IMG/VR virus record: IMGVR_UViG_3300025697_000092
Location: 1 to 31,759 of that record
From: a virus
Direction: 5' to 3' (one strand)
DNA: 31,759 nucleotides
This document shows positions 14,778 through 22,196 of the stretch, piece by piece. Positions within the stretch are counted from its first letter, which is position 1; each line of letters opens with the position of its first letter. Below the pieces are notes generated by a model. It saw only the letters and a list, made by a program, of their open reading frames with translations. It made no database searches and was not told where the DNA came from. Position numbers and translations under genes: made by a program.

Positions 14778-14807
14778 GGGGAGGGGTAGGGTATCCTATC
14801 TCTCCCT
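14778..14807 (+). terminator. Strong stem-loop after the major capsid gene
   Basis: GGGAGGGGTAGG (14779-14790) pairs with CCTATCTCTCCC (14795-14806) around a GTAT loop, a 12-bp stem with two G-T pairs. Only a weak U-tract (TATTT) follows, so it may act as a partial terminator or as a stabiliser of the capsid mRNA 3' end rather than a full stop. Confidence 0.65.
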
Positions 14808-14830
14808 ATTTAACCTTAACAGGAGGAAAA

Positions 14831-15334
14831 ATGGGAAGGCAGATGAGTATTCAGGAACAAGTAAGAAAGCATAAAGGTTATTTGACAACGAATGAGGAAC
14901 AGGAAAGGCGACAGCGAATATCTAACAACGAGGGATGGCTTAAAACTCACAAAAGTTCAGAGTATAGGCGTGTTCGGAATATGGACGAGTCTTATGTAAT
15001 TAAGCAGTTATCTACCGACAAAAAGACCTTAAACGAACGAGCTGCGCCAAGAGACTTAAAGGGTACTGAACGAACGAAATTGTATACGAGAGTAAAGTAC
15101 CTTGAGGGTAAAATTCGTGATGGTATGCCTACTAGAGACGAGATGATGGGGAAACGACACAGTAACCCCGGAAACCCTAATAGTAAGTACCAAGAAGCAA
15201 GACCCGGCGATGTCAAAAAACACATGAAATGGCTTTCTGCAACTCAAAAGTATCAAGACGAATGGAAGAAGATAATGAGAATACTTGAGCCTGACGATCC
15301 TGAAGCTGCTAATGTTGAAAGGTTAAGGAAATAA
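14831..15334 (+). CDS. Conserved phage protein of the head/neck region, unknown function
   Basis: A 167-aa charged, helical protein behind AGGAGG. The C-terminal half, IRDGMPTRDEMMGKRHSNPG then KHMKWLSATQKYQDEWKKIM and EPDDPEAANVERLR, resembles a phage family with a GMPTRDEM ... H(K)W ... LNPDDPxxxNVExLR signature, usually encoded near capsid genes. It has no signal peptide, unlike most genes that follow. It may be a head-associated or neck component. The call rests on pattern memory and position. Confidence 0.6.
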   Translation: MGRQMSIQEQVRKHKGYLTTNEEQERRQRISNNEGWLKTHKSSEYRRVRNMDESYVIKQLSTDKKTLNERAAPRDLKGTERTKLYTRVKYLEGKIRDGMPTRDEMMGKRHSNPGNPNSKYQEARPGDVKKHMKWLSATQKYQDEWKKIMRILEPDDPEAANVERLRK

Positions 15335-15349
15335 AATGAGGAGGAAAAA

Positions 15350-16210
15350 ATGAAAAATATATTAATAAGCATAGCGTTAGTAGCTTTTGTACTTGTTCCA
15401 AGCTATGCTGTTGGCGGTCACAATGGAACGTACGCCATAGAAGTAACTGGAACTCCAGACACGATAACGCCCGACGTAACAGTTGGTGCGGGGTGTGCTT
15501 ATGTTGAAAACACACTTGAGGTAGATGGTGCGACTAGATTTGACGGTGCGGTGACGTTTAATGGTGCGATTGTGTCTTCTGATAGTTTCGTAAACATAGT
15601 GTACCCACTAACTGACCTAGCTGCTTCTGATGGAAACATCTACGTATCGTCAACTGGTGCGAGTGTTGGAAGTTTCGGTGTTGATAGATCGATGAATATA
15701 AGTTTACTACAAGCGGGTGGTACTACGTGGACACTAGCAAAGGCAGACTATACCGATGCTATTCATGCACGGAATATATCCGCCGTTATGAGGTCAACGT
15801 CTACTGCGTCAGATGCAATTTTGGAATCTAGTGCTACACTAACCATTTTAGGGTATACGGCACGTGGAGAACTAGAATCTGATACAATCTCGATGATAGA
15901 CCATACGGTAAGGTACAGCAATAAGGCGTTTCTGTCTGTTGTTAGCTTTACTGTAAGCGATGCAACGGCCACGTGGAGTTCCGTAGGTTATGCGGCACGT
16001 AAAGTTGGATTTGAGATAGGTACAAGCAATAAGATAGGACTACCTATTGATATCGACACTACTGCCGATATTTTCAAGGTTATTGTAGCCGGAGCTACTG
16101 AATCGTCTTCTGATTATACGGCAAATCACGTATATAATACGATAGACTTTTCAAGTGACGGCGATGCTTCAAGGGACTACGAGGTATACATAAAAGTAAA
16201 GCAAAGATAA
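15350..16210 (+). CDS. Signal-peptide-bearing structural protein, beta-rich
   Basis: A 286-aa protein behind AGGAGG. It starts with a complete Sec signal peptide: MKN, a hydrophobic core ILISIALVAFVLV and a cleavage site PSYA|VGG after residue 20. The mature part begins with a beta-solenoid-like stretch (LEVDGATRFDGAVTFNGAI) of the kind found in fibre shafts. It continues as Ser/Thr/Ala-rich beta sheet to the end. One cysteine remains in the mature chain. Its position among connector genes suggests a tail or fibre component. It is the first of ten proteins in this window with such a leader. Confidence 0.65.
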   Translation: MKNILISIALVAFVLVPSYAVGGHNGTYAIEVTGTPDTITPDVTVGAGCAYVENTLEVDGATRFDGAVTFNGAIVSSDSFVNIVYPLTDLAASDGNIYVSSTGASVGSFGVDRSMNISLLQAGGTTWTLAKADYTDAIHARNISAVMRSTSTASDAILESSATLTILGYTARGELESDTISMIDHTVRYSNKAFLSVVSFTVSDATATWSSVGYAARKVGFEIGTSNKIGLPIDIDTTADIFKVIVAGATESSSDYTANHVYNTIDFSSDGDASRDYEVYIKVKQR

Positions 16211-16217
16211 ACGAAAC

Positions 16218-16251
16218 GGTGAGGAGTATCTATAAAAGGGTACTCTTCACC
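16218..16251 (+). terminator. Intergenic stem-loop, 13 bp
   Basis: GGTGAGGAGTATC (16218-16230) pairs with GGTACTCTTCACC (16239-16251) around an 8-nt A/T-rich loop, with two G-T pairs. AATTTGTT follows rather than a clean T-run. As with the hairpin after the capsid gene, it may attenuate transcription or protect the upstream mRNA. Confidence 0.6.
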
Positions 16252-16278
16252 AATTTGTTGACAAGGGAGGTGTTTTAA

Positions 16279-16653
16279 GTGAACAGAAATATTATACATT
16301 CAGAATCATTACAAGATACCGACGGTACGAAATGGGAATCAAAGGCAATGACAACCTCTGCCGCAACGTATTATAGTGACAAAATACCGGTTAAGTTTAG
16401 TACAGGAAATTCTTCGTTACTTGTTAAGACTAGCGCAGGTTCTTTAGCTATTACAGTTGAGTTATCGTTAAACGGTGATGATTGGTACACGCCATACGAT
16501 ACAGACGGAAACGACCTCGGTGCTTTAGTTTCGGCATTAACAGCAGATAGATGGATTGTTTATAACCCACAAATAACATTATACAAACGGTTCAAATTCG
16601 TTTTGACAGATGCAAATTCAACCGTATCAGCTAGATATATTCAACAAGAATAA
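16279..16653 (+). CDS. 124-aa structural protein without signal peptide
   Basis: A GTG start behind AAGGGAGG. The mature-looking beta-rich sequence includes LLVKTSAGSLAITVELSLNG then DDWYTPYDTDGNDLG, and ends in KRFKFVLTDANSTVSARY. That resembles small single-domain beta-sandwich proteins used as capsid or tail decorations. It is one of only two genes between the capsid and the collar fibre that lack a signal peptide, which suggests a head-attached rather than exported product. Function inferred. Confidence 0.55.
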   Translation: MNRNIIHSESLQDTDGTKWESKAMTTSAATYYSDKIPVKFSTGNSSLLVKTSAGSLAITVELSLNGDDWYTPYDTDGNDLGALVSALTADRWIVYNPQITLYKRFKFVLTDANSTVSARYIQQE

Positions 16654-16664
16654 AGGAGAGTGAA

Positions 16665-17066
16665 ATGAAGCGGTATTTTTTATTTACAATGTTTATTTTT
16701 TTTGCGGTATCAGCACACGCAGGTATGTTTGGTGTTAAACTTCAAAAGATAAACAAAGGGCCAGATAGGAGAGACTTTAACCTAACAATAACGTCAGGCA
16801 CAGCAATCGGTGGTGTTGATCAAGGTTCTACAATTCTAAGTACAACCGAAGCATCTATTTGTAATGACGTAGACTTCATAGTAAGAACAAGCACGCTCTA
16901 TACCTCATATTTTTCTAGTTTTTCAACTACTGGCTCGGACTGTCGTATGTGGGTTCCCGGTGAGGCATATAGCTTTGGAGGTAGAAACAATAAACCAGTC
17001 TATGGTAAGACCGCAGATGAAACTTCTAACTCGGCAAGAATAGATGGTGCTATATTTAAAGACTAA
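16665..17066 (+). CDS. Secreted 133-aa protein, unknown function
   Basis: Starts behind AAGGAG and carries a Sec signal peptide (MKR, a Phe-rich core, cleavage SAHA|GMFG after residue 19). The mature part of about 114 aa has two cysteines (ASICNDVDF and GSDCRMWVPG) that could form a disulfide if exported. It also has a Thr/Ser-rich strand region (LTITSGTAIGGVDQGSTILS). No family is recognised. Its position between tail genes suggests a virion or periplasmic accessory protein. Confidence 0.6.
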   Translation: MKRYFLFTMFIFFAVSAHAGMFGVKLQKINKGPDRRDFNLTITSGTAIGGVDQGSTILSTTEASICNDVDFIVRTSTLYTSYFSSFSTTGSDCRMWVPGEAYSFGGRNNKPVYGKTADETSNSARIDGAIFKD

Positions 17067-17074
17067 GAGGTTAA

Positions 17075-18145
17075 ATGAAAAAACTATTTTTAGCCATATT
17101 ATTACTTGGTATATCCATTCCTTGTTTTGGTGGAGAATTGACTCAATACATTGATACTGATGTTGTTGGTGGAACTGGTGATGGTTCTTCTTGGGTTAAT
17201 GCCTACTCTGCAACTGGTTTGTGGGAAGCACAGAACTTAAACCTAACCGACAATGGTGGAGATTCTCTAACTGTAAATTGTAGAGGAATATTAGCAGATA
17301 CAACTGGATTTAATCTTGATGGGTGGACTTGCAATGCAACAAACTATCCTACTCTTGTTGGCGATTGGACACCACCTGCTTCTGGTGATATGTATGATAC
17401 AACTAAATTTAGACTTGAATTGGTTGGCGCACACAAACTAAAAGCATACAGGACAGTTAAGCTTGAGAACATACAAATTAAGTTTACTGCTAGTGGTAAT
17501 GGTCAGAATGTGTGTACTCTTTGGAATCTTAATGCAGGTAAAATAGTTTTAGAAAACTGTATTTTAAAAGCCGTCCTTGGTGCGTACACTGAAATGAAGA
17601 GTCTTATGGCAAATAATAGTGGGACAGGAACCCCAACTTATTTTATAAACTGTTTATTCTATGATTGGACTGGTGCGTGGAGCAGACCGATAACAACCGA
17701 CATAGGTGGGAATACCGTAAACATATATAACTGTACATTTTATAATTGTGAAAGAATCGCTGAAAATAGAGGTGGTGGAACAATAATAGCAACAAACAAT
17801 ATTTTCCATACTGTAAACACAGTAGATATTTATCAAGGTGGAGGTATGGGAACTATCACGCTTTTAACAAACGACACATCCAACGGAGATTATTTTGTTG
17901 ATGCGAGTGGTAGTGACTTTCATGTAAATTCAGATACCGCAGTAGTTGTTGGTGCAGGTACAGATTTAGCGACTATATTTACAACCGATATGGCAGGTGT
18001 TACTCGTAGTAGTCCATGGACTATTGGTGCTTTTGAATTCTTTGTTGCTACACCGACTCCGACACCATCTACATCGTCAAGCTCAAGACTAGAACAAAAT
18101 AATCTCGAACTATTTTTTAAGAGAAGGGGTAAGAGGGTTAAATGA
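17075..18145 (+). CDS. Secreted right-handed beta-helix protein
   Basis: A 356-aa protein with a Sec signal peptide (MKK, a Leu/Ile core, cleavage near CFG|GEL after residue 19). The mature chain begins YIDTDVVGGTGDGSSWVNAY, typical of pectate-lyase-like beta-helix proteins. It continues with helix-turn repeats of the type VKLENIQIKF, IVLENCILK, YFINCLFYDW and VNIYNCTFYNC, which stack Asn/Cys ladders. The domain ends in SSPWTIGAFEF, then a Thr-Pro spacer and a basic tail. In phages this fold forms receptor-binding spikes or polysaccharide depolymerases. No catalytic residues can be assigned. An exported host-surface protein captured by the phage is an alternative. Confidence 0.7.
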   Translation: MKKLFLAILLLGISIPCFGGELTQYIDTDVVGGTGDGSSWVNAYSATGLWEAQNLNLTDNGGDSLTVNCRGILADTTGFNLDGWTCNATNYPTLVGDWTPPASGDMYDTTKFRLELVGAHKLKAYRTVKLENIQIKFTASGNGQNVCTLWNLNAGKIVLENCILKAVLGAYTEMKSLMANNSGTGTPTYFINCLFYDWTGAWSRPITTDIGGNTVNIYNCTFYNCERIAENRGGGTIIATNNIFHTVNTVDIYQGGGMGTITLLTNDTSNGDYFVDASGSDFHVNSDTAVVVGAGTDLATIFTTDMAGVTRSSPWTIGAFEFFVATPTPTPSTSSSSRLEQNNLELFFKRRGKRVK

Positions 18146-18882
18146 AAAAACTGATAATAGCAATCTTGTTAGGAGTTAGTTTCTGTTCGGTATCTTATGC
18201 GTGGAATTTAGAACAACTTAGGGATCAGGCACGATTGACATTAAGGGACTCTGATTCAAGTAACCCACGATGGGAAGACTACCAGTACGATATTAGGTTC
18301 GCTATGGCGGAAGAGGAGTTTTGCAGACGCACAAGAGCGGTTAAAACGCAGAACTATATAGTCACTATTGCCAGTCAAACCGAGTATTCGCTTCCTGATG
18401 GGTGGATAGGTACTGACAGGGTTTCAAGAGCAATAATACCGCTTATAACAGCTACTACGAGATACTTAGAGATAGACCGAGTTACTTTAACGTGGCTAGA
18501 CTCCGATAAGGGTAGACCGTTTTTTGAAGACTCATCACCCGACGTTCCTAACAGATTTTACATCAATCTAAACACACAGAAAATAGGCCTAGACCCACCT
18601 CCTAACGTAACCTATACCGGGACAAACCTCATAAAACATGAGTATACAATTATATCCTCTACCATGAGTGCGGATTCTGATGAACCGTTTGATAGTATAG
18701 GATACCTTTCTTCTTACCACAAGGCTTTAATACCTTACGTTATTTCAATGTGTGAGAAAGATCAAGGGAACGATAACGCCTCTGTGGGTTGGATGCAAGT
18801 CTTTGACGCTTATGTCGAAAGGGCTATATCTGAACTAAACGTAATGATTACTAACAAGAAAGCAAGTATGACTGCCAGATAA
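18142..18882 (+). CDS. Head-tail adaptor protein with a signal peptide
   Basis: A 246-aa protein starting at an ATGA overlap. After a Sec signal peptide (MKK, an Ile/Leu core, cleavage VSYA|WNL after residue 20) the chain begins WNLEQLRDQARLTLRDSDSS, then PRWEDYQYDIRFAMAEEEFCRRT. That is where the conserved helical bundle of podovirus adaptors and neck proteins normally starts at residue 1. YSLPDGW, LDPPPN and the C-terminal helix near SSYHKALIPYVISMC complete the family pattern. Adaptors normally bind the portal in the cytoplasm, so a secretion leader placed exactly in front of this domain is odd and informative. Confidence 0.72.
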   Translation: MKKLIIAILLGVSFCSVSYAWNLEQLRDQARLTLRDSDSSNPRWEDYQYDIRFAMAEEEFCRRTRAVKTQNYIVTIASQTEYSLPDGWIGTDRVSRAIIPLITATTRYLEIDRVTLTWLDSDKGRPFFEDSSPDVPNRFYINLNTQKIGLDPPPNVTYTGTNLIKHEYTIISSTMSADSDEPFDSIGYLSSYHKALIPYVISMCEKDQGNDNASVGWMQVFDAYVERAISELNVMITNKKASMTAR

Positions 18883-18890
18883 GGGGATAA

Positions 18891-21263
18891 ATGAGAAAAG
18901 CTATTGTTTTATTGTTGTCAACTATTTGTATTGCTTCGGTAACTTTTAGCGAAGAAACAACTAACGCAAAAGAGTTTCCCCACTATGGCCTACAAGGGTG
19001 GGTTACAGTTGTACGCCCTGATATGCTTTCTGACTTACTTTCCCCTGACGTATTAAATATAGAAACCGCGCGGTATACGGGACTGATTACCCGAAGGTTA
19101 GGAAGTTCGCTGTACCTAACTACTCCCCTTGAAGGTGCTAAATTTATACGAAACTCTTACGTTTATAGGCAAGTAGACAATGACGAGTACATACTTTTAC
19201 AATCTTCTACTTCGATGTTCTACTCAACCGGCGATGGAAACAGTACGAAAATACGAAGCGATCTAAATTCTACCTCGGTTGCGAATATTACAACCGCAAG
19301 AGATACGGCGTACATAGTTGACGGTACTACGTGGGCGTGGAGTTTTAACGGCACGACTACGACGATACTTGACAATAAAGTACATGGTTCGGTTACTATA
19401 TCGACAAACGTACCCTCATACCCCTATTTCGTTAAATGGTGGCACAACAGACTTTGGTATTTTAGGACAGATACATACCCTTCTACGGTGTGGTACAGCA
19501 ACTACAATGACCCCGAAGTTATAGGGGATAACAGTACAAAGAATATCAATGTTTCAGATGGTGACTATATTACAGGCGCATTTTTATACCAAAATAGGTT
19601 GTTCGTAACGAAAAGGAACTCAACGTGGGAAATAACGGAGATAATAGACGATTCTTCCGATCCGTTCTTTATAATTAACAGCATTTCACAAGTTATAGGT
19701 TGTTTGTACCAAAACACTATGCGAGAGCATCAAGGGTTCCCCACGTGGTTAAGCCACAGAGGTGTTGAGATATACAACGGTCAATTTAACCTAGCTAGTG
19801 AGCCAATAGACCCCTACGTTAAAGTATTAAACCAGTTGACCTCTGCTTCGAGATTAAGTCTAATCCAAGACACCGCTTCTGATTGGGGAAAGGGGTCAGG
19901 AATAAACATAGATACTACTACGACTTTAGGTAGTGTGGGTATTAAAGCAAAAGACTCTTCTAGAGACCAATCTCAACGAATGTATATACACCAAGGATCA
20001 TTGGAAAATGGGTATTCAAGAAGACAGTCTTTTAAACCGAGCTACACGGGCTATGTTGATAAGGTTAATATAAACATAAGAACATACACAGGGGGTGATG
20101 GTACATTTAATGTTTATATAGCAAATAATAATATGAATATTATGGAATCATACACCCTTACTGTGTCTTCTGTAATAGGAGATAATACAGATATTAATTT
20201 TAATCATTTAAAATTAACCAAAGATTATACTTATTATATAGTGTTGTCTTCGGTTAGTGGTGCTGGCCAAGTACTTGTAGGTTATTATGAGGAGCGGTAT
20301 AATCGTGGTAATACGGCATCAAAAATATATGATGGTGCATGGACAGAACACCCGGCGTATGACTTAACATTTGCAGTATATATGTCAACTATGAATCCAT
20401 TAAATGGGACATACACCTCACAAACCCTCAACGCAGGTACTTCATGGGGGAGTTGGGGTAACTTTAGCGCAGACGAAACTAAGCCATCGGGTGGGACGAT
20501 TGTATATTACGGTCAAGGTGGCGGGTCAACAACTACCGCATCAGTTGCCGTTAAGACTGTTTTAACTAACGGTAGCCCGATAAACATATCGACTGGCCCG
20601 TACATAGTCGTCACTTCGTCATTAAGTCGTACTAGCTCTACCGTAAATCCTTTGGTAAACTCAATAGGTATTTCATATAACACAAGCTCTGCATTAAAGC
20701 AACCGTTTGCTATTGATTACAACGATAACTACATGATAGCCGTATCAACGAACACAAGTAACAACGATAATAATGTAGTTTTAGTGCTACAAAGTAACGG
20801 CGAGTGGACACGGTTTAACGGTAGTGGTATGAATTGGGGGAGCACGTTTGTTTATAAAAATAACCTCTATTCTTGCGACTCGAAGGACACGGGGAAAGTT
20901 TATCGCCAAGACGTTGAAAATTCGTACAGCGACGACGGAACGGGGTATGAGTCTTATTACTGTTCTAAAATATTCAATTTCGGAAGTATAAGGGAAACCA
21001 CAATACTTGATATAGCACCTCTTTTTAATGATGCAGGGGACTGGAATGTAAATATAGACTATCGTATGCACGGTTCAGGGGGTTCGTGGACGACTAAAAC
21101 ACTCAATTTATCAGACGACACTTTCGGTTTAATAACAAAAGTAATGCCTTTGCAGTTTCCTAAAAGCTACTTTTTCCAGTACAGAATAAGTGAAACCGAT
21201 ATTGACCAATCTTTTGAGTATAGGGGAATGACGATAAGATACTTAATAGAGTCTTTAAAATGA
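18891..21263 (+). CDS. Beta-propeller tail (neck/stabilisation) protein with signal peptide and inserted jelly-roll domain
   Basis: A 790-aa protein. A Sec leader (MRK, a Leu/Ile core, cleavage VTFS|EET after residue 20) precedes a propeller resembling podovirus tail stabilisation proteins. It has LQGWVTVVRPDM, then SPDVLNIETARYTGLITRRLG, repeated blades (YFVKWWHNRLWYFR, GAFLYQNRLFVTKRNSTWEI) and TWLSHRGVEIYNG. Residues about 366-501 (nt ~19990-20395) form a separate jelly-roll-like module (RRQSFKPSYTGYVDKVNINI to YDLTFAVYM) in more AT-rich DNA, apparently inserted. Propeller-like strands resume after it (IAVSTNTSN, VLQSNGEWTRF). Three cysteines lie in the mature chain. Confidence 0.72.
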   Translation: MRKAIVLLLSTICIASVTFSEETTNAKEFPHYGLQGWVTVVRPDMLSDLLSPDVLNIETARYTGLITRRLGSSLYLTTPLEGAKFIRNSYVYRQVDNDEYILLQSSTSMFYSTGDGNSTKIRSDLNSTSVANITTARDTAYIVDGTTWAWSFNGTTTTILDNKVHGSVTISTNVPSYPYFVKWWHNRLWYFRTDTYPSTVWYSNYNDPEVIGDNSTKNINVSDGDYITGAFLYQNRLFVTKRNSTWEITEIIDDSSDPFFIINSISQVIGCLYQNTMREHQGFPTWLSHRGVEIYNGQFNLASEPIDPYVKVLNQLTSASRLSLIQDTASDWGKGSGINIDTTTTLGSVGIKAKDSSRDQSQRMYIHQGSLENGYSRRQSFKPSYTGYVDKVNINIRTYTGGDGTFNVYIANNNMNIMESYTLTVSSVIGDNTDINFNHLKLTKDYTYYIVLSSVSGAGQVLVGYYEERYNRGNTASKIYDGAWTEHPAYDLTFAVYMSTMNPLNGTYTSQTLNAGTSWGSWGNFSADETKPSGGTIVYYGQGGGSTTTASVAVKTVLTNGSPINISTGPYIVVTSSLSRTSSTVNPLVNSIGISYNTSSALKQPFAIDYNDNYMIAVSTNTSNNDNNVVLVLQSNGEWTRFNGSGMNWGSTFVYKNNLYSCDSKDTGKVYRQDVENSYSDDGTGYESYYCSKIFNFGSIRETTILDIAPLFNDAGDWNVNIDYRMHGSGGSWTTKTLNLSDDTFGLITKVMPLQFPKSYFFQYRISETDIDQSFEYRGMTIRYLIESLK

Positions 21264-22150
21264 GGAAACTCTTAATATTAGTTATTATCTCAATGTTTTC
21301 AATACCGTTGTTTGCAGAAACCGCACCTTACACGTTTACTCAAAAGGAGTGGCGGAATATTGATCTAAGTTATTTAAACTCGACAATCTTCTACATTCTA
21401 AACAAGAAACAAAATATAGACTTTAAGCAAGTTTCATCTGTTCCAAGTGCAACGAGATTATACAATAAACAGTTAATTCTTTACAATTCAGGAGCATCTT
21501 ATAGGTTGTACTCAAAGATAAACGACAACTTGAAGTATATAACATTTAATATCGAAGACATAGCAAACACGTGGAGTGGTGAGAACACGTTTAGTAATAC
21601 CGTTACCGTTACGACTATTACAGCTACGACATTAAATGTATCTGGTGTAGTTAATTTTTTACCAGCAGGGACTATAACAATGTATGGTGGTTCTACTGCA
21701 CCGACGGGGTGGTTTGTTTGCGACGGTTCAACTGTTTCAAGAACAACATATGCAACTTTATACGCAATTATAGGTGAAACCTATGGTGCGGGTGATAGTT
21801 CTACGAATTTCAGTCTACCTGATTTTCGTGGAGTATTTGCGGTTGGTTCTGGGACAACAACACGTGTATCAGGCGTAGATGCAAGTGGAAGCCAATATGC
21901 GAGTACGTTAGGTGATTACGAACAAGACCATTTTCAAGGGCATAGGCATTTAATTAGAGATAGTAATGGAAGTCAATATAGTTCCGGGCTTATTCAGTCG
22001 GGAAGTGATGCATCTGTTCTATTATATCCTTCGGGTGTTACTACGGGATATGCAGCCGAACCGGTTGACGATGGAACTCACGGAACACCAAGGACAGGGC
22101 ACGCAACAGAACCGCAGTCTTTAAGCGTTAATTATATTATAAGATATTAA
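21260..22150 (+). CDS. Tail fibre with phage collar domain and signal peptide
   Basis: A 296-aa protein starting at an ATGA overlap. The Sec leader has cleavage site PLFA|ETA after residue 19. After a short shaft-like part (WSGENTFSNTVTVTTITATT), residues about 135-200 match the tail-collar domain: PAGTITMYGGSTAPTGWFVC then DGSTVSRTTYATLYAIIGETYG and FSLPDFRGVFAVG. The C-terminus (DHFQGHRHLI ... HATEPQSLSVNYIIRY) is the usual fibre tip, where His residues bind metal or receptor. It should recognise the host surface. The leader is unusual for a fibre, which normally folds in the cytoplasm. Confidence 0.8.
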   Translation: MRKLLILVIISMFSIPLFAETAPYTFTQKEWRNIDLSYLNSTIFYILNKKQNIDFKQVSSVPSATRLYNKQLILYNSGASYRLYSKINDNLKYITFNIEDIANTWSGENTFSNTVTVTTITATTLNVSGVVNFLPAGTITMYGGSTAPTGWFVCDGSTVSRTTYATLYAIIGETYGAGDSSTNFSLPDFRGVFAVGSGTTTRVSGVDASGSQYASTLGDYEQDHFQGHRHLIRDSNGSQYSSGLIQSGSDASVLLYPSGVTTGYAAEPVDDGTHGTPRTGHATEPQSLSVNYIIRY

Positions 22151-22156
22151 TAGGAG

Positions 22157-22196
22157 GATTTATGAATACAAATATGATAAGATTTATGAATACAAA
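22157..22196 (+). repeat. 16-nt direct repeat duplicating the gene start
   Basis: GATTTATGAATACAAA occurs at 22157-22172 and again at 22181-22196, 24 nt apart and so in frame. It doubles the start codon region and gives the N-terminus MNTNMIRFMNTN. The first copy has AGGAGG at good spacing, so initiation at 22162 is preferred. A start at 22186 is possible. Confidence 0.8.

Noticed and set aside
16257-16290. Promoter suggested by TTGACA upstream of the 16279 gene
   Set aside because: No -10 element at 16-18 nt. The motif overlaps the ribosome binding site region and is likely chance.
17075-17134. Possible lipoprotein signal (Cys near the leader end)
   Set aside because: The residues before the Cys are SIP, which do not form a lipobox. 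Signal peptidase I cleavage after CFG fits better.
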